A DNA stretch of 12,970 bases from Physocladia obscura (lineage: Eukaryota; Chytridiomycota; Chytridiomycetes; Chytridiales; Chytriomycetaceae): the NCBI GenBank assembly GCA_027596945.1, contig JADGJH010000945.1, forward strand, positions 1 through 12,970. Direction: 5' to 3'. Position 1 is the first letter of the stretch; each line of letters begins with the position of its first letter. Of the stretch, positions 6,262-12,970 are shown piece by piece. A program made the position numbers and the translations under genes. The notes under the pieces were generated by a model that worked only from the letters and a program-made list of their open reading frames with translations, was not told the origin of the DNA and did no database searches.

Positions 6262-9200
6262 ATGATGGCGTCAACGCCAACTTCTAATGAATATCCATTA
6301 GAGTCTCAACCTTTGAGCCAACACCAAAATTGGTCAAATAGACTCCATGATAGTAAACAACAGCCAAACACACCCATCCCTCAAGTAGCTGTGCCAACAA
6401 CAACAACAACAACAACAAAAACAGCAACAACGCAATCCCAATCGCTCGCAAACGCGATACCGCCATCTTTTTTGTCTCTGAATTTTCCGTTATCGATGGC
6501 GCAGGTATTTTTATTCGAACATTCAAGATGCCCTGGGTTTTGACTTTCTTGATTACAGATCTCGGACCTAGTCAAACCACATCAACAGCAACAAACACAG
6601 CACCCAGCGGCAGCAAGTACTAAAGAATCCGAATCTGGAACTTGCTGCACAGCGCCTATATCATCAACAGTAATATCGACATTAGCATCTACATCGCCGA
6701 CCACGAAGAATCGAACTGGTACTAATACTTCAGCTTCAACAGTCAACTCAAATCTGCGCTATTCATTTCCATTCCCGCATTCAACTCCATCGACATCGTA
6801 TCCATATCCGTATACGTATTGGCCGTATTCAGCGTATCCAAACACGGCCACGAACTTTGAATCTATGTCTGTGTCATCGTGTTTGATGCCGCAATCAGGC
6901 GCTGCCCTTTTGCGCACCAACAATGATAGCGTTAGTATTAATATTAATACCAGCAGCAGCAACAGCCACAATAATTATAATAACAATGGGCAAAGCATCG
7001 GTGAGTTGGCAGAAATCCAAAAAGTCAATTTCTTTCTCATTCCACAAACAGTTGTCACAAAGCCCAGCAGCGTACAGCCGCCGCCCGGAGCTCCCATTCC
7101 AGTTTCTGCATCCGTTCCAACAATTTCGAACATCGCAAATATTCCGAGCATTCGAACCCGGAACAGCCCGAATCTGAACCTTAACTGCGCAACTATTAAT
7201 AGTGATTATCTAAACATTAGCGGTAATAGCGGCAACGGCAACTATAATAACAGTAGCAATTTAAGCCACATACGCACACCTACATATCAAGTACCCATTA
7301 ACCAGCATCAAGTGCGTACACTCAACAGTATTATGGATCAACATCATATGCAAAGTCTGCATCCGTATTCAGCAGGCCAGCAACCGCAACCACAACTTCA
7401 ACCGATACAGTATCCATCAGGGCAAATTCAGTCGGCTGCAACGACAATGGCAACTCCTGATCCTCTCTTCTTTTTTGGCCAACCCTTGCCTCCGCTTGCC
7501 AATGATCCCCTGATAGGCTTAGGAATGGGCGATTTCAGCATGGATCTCAATTTAGGCGGCCTCTTTGGTGCAGATCCGTTGTTTCCAATGTCTCAATCCT
7601 CGGTGATAGAAGCCGATCCGCTCCTGACATGTTCTTCTGCGTCATTTTCAATTCCGATGAAGAACTCTTCTCGCAAAAAGGTTCATTTGCCAACAACTTC
7701 TTTGTTTTTCTTATTAAACCAAGCACCTCCCTTTAATTGCTGTCGTCGTATCTAATGCTTTGCCATACCCATGACAGAAACAGCATTCTCATAATCACCA
7801 GTTATCTCAGCAACAACCACATACTTCAAAGCAAAGAGCATCTGAGATCAAACGACCTTCAATCGAAGTCAAATCGTCCTTGTCAGTTGAAGACCAAAGT
7901 ATTCTGAGTGATGACAACAGCAGGCGAATTTTTGACGCCACTAAGATAAATAATTCTGTCGCTTCTGCAATGTCAGATTCCACCATATCCATATCCGCAT
8001 CTTACAAGATTGAGCATGCTCCCGAGTCTGTCGTTACAGTCGTCTCATCCTCAGTTGTGGAGGACGGATTTAAGTCGCATATCAATTTTGAATCAAAAGG
8101 CAACTCTGCATTGAAAATACCTGTTTCTGATTATGCAAAGGAAATATATGCATCTGATCGATTTCTATCGTCTTTAATTGAAACAGATGGCCCATCTGTT
8201 AATACAGTAGTTGAAAATGTTTCTCTTGATGCACAAAGTCCCACACCTAATCTTCAAGATGAATCGGTTGTGGATACAAGGATAGAATTTCTTGCCTTTG
8301 ACGTAATTGACTCCGAAAACCAGAATCAAGAAGTTAATTTGGATTGTGAAGCTAAAAAACCGATACATGAGGATATTGACGAATTTGAGAGAATATCTGA
8401 CGTCGATTCTGTTGAAGAATTCTCGAGCATTCTAATGGAAAATGATTTAATAAGGATTTCTATTAATCCGGAGTTTGAACCGGAACTTCCTGCAAAAGTT
8501 TGCCCATCTCCAACAATCGCTTCCAAATTAATTGAAAAACTGCCCGAGATTCAATCATCAGCCGATTCAAAAGAAATATGTGAAGAAATTAACCAACCTT
8601 TGGCAGCTTCAAATATCAACATATCAACTAAGTTGAGCGAATCGCACCAGCAAAATACACAAGCAACAACTATTATTCCATCCGGGGAAAATTCGTCACT
8701 ATTCCTGGCGAACACTGCTATAGTTTGCCCAGTCGAATCTTTCAAAACGATCATTGAGTCCATGGTAGCGTTAGTTACGACTCCAAATTCCTCACCTATT
8801 GATGAACCAGCTGTAGAGATACCGTTTTTAACGGTAGAGTCAAAATTAGATGATAAGCAAGATTCGGTAATTTCAATTATGATAGCATTCTCTGACCCTT
8901 AATAAAATTTTCCAAGCAGATTTCAAATGAAGTTCTTGAATCATCCATAATAACTGAATCAATAAACTCCGAAATAAAAGATGACGGAATTCCTGCCCTA
9001 CTTAAACCGATACCAACTCTATCAGACGCAAAAGTATCGGAAGAAATGCACGGTTATTTACGTTTAACGAATCTTTCAATGGAATTAGTGAATCCTTCAA
9101 AATCAGAAATAATAAAACTGCCATCTTCCTCAGTTTCGATACCCTCTGTGTTGATAAACCGCCAATGTGACTCGGAAGAACTTGATACACATTCTTTGCT

Positions 9201-12200
9201 ACTTGAAGAAACCGAAAAACCTTTGTCATTATTGGCAACATCAATAACAACTATGAAACTGAATGATGACCTTGATTTTTTAAATGACCCGAATGATTTT
9301 TGCCGAAGTGATAGTAACAGAGAGAGTCTAGAAACAGAAATTGTTTCAAAATCGAAAGCAGCAGTAGTCGCGGCAACACTGACAATGCTCATCGATTCTT
9401 GCCAAGTTAATCGAAAGGATGGCCCCGTATCACAATATCCTGTACAGCCAGATACTGTGCCTGAAAATGACGCATCTGAACACGACGAAAGAAAAGATGA
9501 CAATTTAAGATCTCAAACTGTGGTCATCGATGTAATTAAAATTGGAAAATCAAGCTCCTCTCAAGATAAAGTATTGGATATTCCGGATGTTGATTCGACG
9601 AATGCAAAACAAGGGTTAAATATTTTAGCTGATTTCAATCAAACCGAAGTGGTGGGCACATCGCATCAATTTTGTGAAATTGCAGATGATTTTTCGGATG
9701 CTTCTGTTGACAACACTGAAGAGACGTGTAATAACAGTAAAAATATCTCACCAGGGATTCAAGAAGCCACTACACGTATTGACTGCATATATCGGGATAA
9801 TTCTCTAAGTTTGCGTAGCGTACCGCATTCTGCCATATCTCATTCGGGAGGCGGAGCGTTCGAATCAGTTTTAAGCATAGAATCTGTTGACAAGTTTCTT
9901 ATTAATGATGCCCTGAATTCTACTTTGGAAAATAGGGTGTCTGAATTTGCTAAAAGCGCGGTATCTGTGGAAACTGTTCTCAGCCATAATACTCAGCTAG
10001 CTAAGTTACCAGAAACTGTCAATGGTGCTGAGTCGTCAGTCACGAGTGAATTTCCTCATAATGGTTCGAGAAAGAACGCCTCTGGAAATGCTAAGGACAT
10101 AAAATCTGCCCAGCGGTTTCGTTTACATGATATGGAAGCTAAAGTGTCTGAAACGGTTAAAATTTTAGTATCAGCGAAGCCATTTGTTGACTTGGAAAAT
10201 GAAGTATCTGAATCTGTTAAAAACATAGTATCGGTGGAGCTGTTACATAATAATAATACTCAGTTCCCTGATTTGGAACACAAGGTTGCAGAAACTGTTA
10301 CAGACATGGTGTTTGCCGATCAATTTCTGGGCAATAATATTCGGTTAACTGATTTTAAAGATGAAATGCGTGAAACTCCTGAATCTTTGAAGCGGTCATT
10401 TGATCGCAAATCCCAGTATGTCGATTTGGAAATGAAAGCGCGTAAAGCTGTTGCCAACGTGGAATCTGTTCAGCCTTTTCTTTGTAATGATATTCAATCA
10501 GCTGATCTGGTAGATGAAACCGTTGAATTTGTTGCGCAGCCGTTCAATAGTAAATCCCCATATGATGCTTTGAAATATAACGTGCGAGAAACTGTTAAGT
10601 CTGCTGTGTATTCTCTCAGTAATGATTCTCCTTCAGCCGATATAAACGATAAAGGCCTCGAATATATTAAATCTACTCACCAGTCACTCAATAGCGACGG
10701 TTTGCATGCTGGCACGTCAAAAACTGCGACGAACATGGTATTTGTCAAACCTTTTCTAAACCACGATCCTCGATTAGTTTTGGAAGATAAATCAACAGAA
10801 ACTGTAGCAGCTGTTGAGCAGCCATTCAATAGTGGATTTCCCCATACTGATTTTGCGTACTTGGAAAAAAATGCGTCTGACACCGTCAGGAATGTGCAAT
10901 CAGCCAAACAGTTTCTTAATAATGATATTTTGTTAGTTGATTTGGGCGATAGAGTGTCTAAACCTGTTAGTGCAGTATCTGCTGAGTCGCTTGCTGATTC
11001 GGAAAAAAAAGTGTCTGAAACTATTATGAACACAGTTTTGGGCAAGCCTTTTCTGGGTGATGATCCTCGCATAGACTTGGATGATAAAGTGTGTCAACGT
11101 GTTAAAAGCTTGGTATTTGCGGAACTGTTGAGCAAATCAGATCCAACTTCGGAAAAATTAAATCGTGGGTTACAAGTTCAAGGAGAAGCAACTATAATTG
11201 GGATAAGTGAAGAGACAGAAATTCAAGAACAAAATATGGCCAACCAAGATTTCTTTCTTGATCAATCAAATGTTGCTACTTCTGGTGAATTATCTAGCCC
11301 CAAGTTGAAAATTTTGTGTTCTGAGTCAAAAATTCCTGATGAAATGGCGCAAAGTCAGACAATCTGGGTGAATGAGAGCCATCCACAAGTTACTGCAGAA
11401 GAAAATGCAACAATTTCAACTCAAAGCATTTGGTTACAAGATCAAAAAGATGATTTTCTCTTACAAGAACAGCAAGTATTGCAATCACCCCGTCGGCCTG
11501 AAGAAATTGCAAAATCAACTTCAATAGTCGCACAGGAATCTGAAAAAACCATACGAAAGCCAATCAAAATTCGGCTTAAAACTCTTGGGCAACACCAGCA
11601 TTCTCGTGCTACCAGTGGTGGTAGCAGCTGTGCAGTTTCCGAATACGGTGGTGAAACAATTCCAGTTGTTAGCAACATACCAGACTCTGCTGGAAAGCGA
11701 ATTAAAACTATAAATTTCAGCGACGCACGGCAGCTTGATAACAATGAAGAAGCTGAATTACCTGGGAACAAGATGAAAAAGCTCTCAAAAAAACGGTCCC
11801 GGCAAAGCAGCATCTCTGGTGTATCAGATTACTTGAAATCCAAAAGCTCTTCGCGTTCAAGTTCGCCTGGACAAATCCGTATTCCACTGCGTTTGCCATC
11901 ATCTTCTGTCGCTCAAACATCAACCGCAGTTAGCACCAGCAAAAGTAAACGAATCAAAACAGAAGCACAAAAAATTACTTTATTAGAAAAAGCGGGGCTG
12001 ATATCTGGACAGCAAGGTTTATTAATGCGTGTGCGGAAAGCGGTGGAACGTATTGAAAGAAAAATTGTTAGTGGATCATGTGGCGCTTGTGGTGATAAAA
12101 TTGGTGAAGGCAGAGGTTTAAAGTGCGGAACATGCAGCATTGAATTTCATTCTGTATGTTTGGATTTTAATGATAGTGGAAACGTACAAAACTACCTGTG

Positions 12201-12970
12201 TAATATGTGCAAGGTTGGGAATTTTTTTTTTGAACCTATTTTAACCCTAAATTTTTATATATTTTCTGTGTTAGGTTCATGAAAGTGTTTCATTGAGTAC
12301 CTCTAATAATAGAGAACCATCATCAGCTTTCACAAGTGGATTAACATCAATAGCAGAACAACTTGTCGGCACGAATCCGCGCGAATTTATTCTTTCCAAA
12401 AGCACCAAAAAAATTGCGAGTGCGAGGATAAAAAGGCGAGCAAATGAGCTTGCTCAAACTCCCACAACTATGATAACGAAACAAGAGATATCTATTGAAG
12501 CGCGAAGTATTTCAAACCAGGCTGTTAAAGCAGGAGCAGTTGACGACATGGACACAGAAAAATACGGTTCAAACGAAATCAAAAATGGCTCGTCAAAAAA
12601 TTCGATACAAATCGGAACTATGATAACAGCAGGGCAACGGCAGGTCACTCAGATGAATATTATTGGTGACAATGTTGCAATGGAAGAATTGCGCCAAGCA
12701 AACAAGAATTTCAGATTTCCAAAATTTAGCGAAGTTTTGTCAGTTCCAGCAGTGAAAAAACGGCGAATGTCGGTTGCTTCAGTTTTTTCGCTGCCTCAAG
12801 ATTCTTCACCGGCAGATTCAGAAACAGGAGCGACTATGTCAATGTTGCAGCATCAGCCATACTTGAATCAGCTCCCACAATTAACTCCGGCAAATACAAT
12901 ATATCGGATCAGCGAAGCCAAGATTATGACTGATTTTTTCACGCGCATCAAATCTTATAAAATTGTATAA
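6262..12970 (+). CDS. Large disordered PHD-finger protein, probable chromatin/transcription regulator
   Basis: Exons as I read them: 6262-6504, 6559-7000, 7052-7680, 7778-8866, 8920-12213 and 12275-12970. The introns are 54, 51, 97, 53 and 61 nt, and all frames join to give about 2,130 residues. ATG occurs at 6262 and again at 6265. The N-terminus is rich in Thr, Gln, Asn, Ser, Tyr and Pro, and a DPL-rich acidic/hydrophobic patch lies at about 365-420. The body is Ser/Glu/Asp-rich and disordered, with degenerate repeats at about 1137-1546. Basic clusters (KKLSKKRSR, SKRIKTEAQK, KKRRMSV) look like nuclear localisation signals. A C4HC3 PHD finger lies at 1855-1898, preceded by a charged helix (VRKAVERIERK) and followed by a basic Ser/Thr-rich tail. 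PHD fingers usually read histone H3 tails; the exact family is not recognised. The TAA is the last codon of the window, but GTATAA there could also be an intron donor. Confidence 0.82.
6395..6418 (+). repeat. (CAA)8 microsatellite encoding poly-Thr
   Basis: Eight perfect CAA units are read in the ACA frame and give seven consecutive Thr residues near the N-terminus of the PHD-finger protein. A trinucleotide tract can change length without breaking the frame, so this run is likely to vary between strains. Shorter CAA/CAG-type runs occur nearby at 6577-6597. Confidence 0.9.
7001..7051 (+). other. 51-nt in-frame intron in the PHD-finger gene
   Basis: The donor is GTGAGT and the acceptor region is pyrimidine-rich, ending CACAAACAG. 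Length is a multiple of three with no in-frame stop, so the frame stays open whether or not it is spliced. The 17 residues it would encode (GELAEIQKVNFFLIPQT) are less Asn/Ser/Pro-rich than the flanks, which favours splicing. Confidence 0.72.
7459..7626 (+). other. DPL-rich acidic/hydrophobic patch, activation-domain-like
   Basis: About 56 residues contain four DPL motifs plus FFFGQPLPPL, GMGDFSMDLNLGGLF and FPMSQSS. Alternating acidic, Phe, Leu and Met residues in an otherwise polar disordered region are typical of transcriptional activation domains, but no single motif defines this class. Role inferred from composition. Confidence 0.45.
9925..11160 (+). repeat. Degenerate protein repeats, about 15 units of 20-27 residues
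   Basis: Residues about 1137-1546 are built from repeats with the loose form [D/L]LExKVSETVKxxVSAxPFLxNDxxxA. Clear copies include LENRVSEFAKSAVSVE, DMEAKVSETVKILVSAKPF, DLENEVSESVKNIVSVE, DLEHKVAETVTDMVFADQF, LEKNASDTVRNVQSAKQF, DSEKKVSETIMNTVLGKPF and DLDDKVCQRVKSLVFAE. The ETVKN part looks helical and the NNDxxxADL part looks like a turn. No known repeat family comes to mind. The DNA copies have diverged more than recent tandem repeats would. Confidence 0.8.
12079..12210 (+). other. PHD finger (C4HC3 zinc-binding domain)
   Basis: The spacing runs CGAC, then after ten residues CGTC, then SIEFHSVC and, after a loop of 13 residues, CNMC. This supplies the Cys4-His-Cys3 ligands of a PHD finger. 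The usual Trp two residues before the last Cys pair is replaced by Tyr (NYLCNMC). The intron at 12214-12274 starts just after the last zinc ligand. Aromatic-cage residues for trimethyl-lysine cannot be assigned with confidence, so the histone mark it might bind is unknown. Confidence 0.88.
12275..12970 (+). other. C-terminal basic tail exon of the PHD-finger gene
   Basis: 231 residues follow the PHD finger in one exon. It is Ser/Thr/Lys-rich and mostly disordered, with basic clusters ARIKRRANE and KKRRMSV that could direct nuclear import. I recognise no domain. The frame closes with TAA at 12968-12970, the final bases supplied, so I cannot check the 3' end. Confidence 0.7.

Noticed and set aside
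9054..9503. 149-residue minus-strand frame
   Set aside because: It lies opposite the Ser/Glu-rich body of the PHD-finger gene and is Ser-rich only because of antisense codons; no motif or splice logic supports it.
438..12970. Functional pairing of the receptor and PHD-finger genes
   Set aside because: They are same-strand neighbours with a 291-base gap and no shared domain. Co-direction alone is not evidence in a eukaryote.

Overview
The window reads as intron-rich DNA from a eukaryote, most likely an early-diverging (chytrid-type) fungus. The reasons are short GT...AG introns of about 45-106 nt, CTAAT-like branch sites, AT-rich DNA, and a fungal-type NACHT module with the HKSxRDFL motif downstream of it. 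The lineage is inferred from style and domains; no marker gene is present. Both genes I can support are on the + strand. I saw no tRNA, rRNA, CRISPR array or transposon.

Region 1 (1-437) is upstream sequence: a purine-rich tract and a possible 5' leader intron (308-453). Region 2 (438-5970) is one gene of about 19 exons that I reassembled by hand. The joined frame is open for about 1,344 residues and encodes TIR - uncharacterised linker - NACHT ATPase - helical segment - second, degenerate TIR - plant-type leucine-rich repeats. The first TIR keeps the NADase-type glutamate; the second has glutamine there. Both TIRs are cut by introns at the same two places in the same phases, so they look like products of one duplication. 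The LRR part is a cassette array: seven internal exons of exactly 72 nt, all phase 2, plus a final partial repeat, separated by introns that resemble one another. This is an NLR-like immune receptor layout in what looks like a fungus.

Region 3 (5971-6261) is a short intergenic spacer with two AATAAA signals. Region 4 (6262-12970) is a second gene, about seven exons and 2,130 residues. It encodes a mostly disordered nuclear-type protein: Thr/Gln/Asn-rich N-terminus, an acidic/hydrophobic DPL-repeat patch, a long Ser/Glu/Asp-rich body with about 15 degenerate 20-27-residue repeats, basic nuclear-localisation-like clusters and a C4HC3 PHD finger near the C-terminus. It suggests a chromatin or transcription regulator. 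Its stop codon is the last three bases of the window.

The two genes point the same way, but nothing shows that they work together. The TIR-NACHT-TIR-LRR protein would sense a ligand through the LRRs, oligomerise through NACHT and signal through TIR1; that mechanism is inferred from the families.
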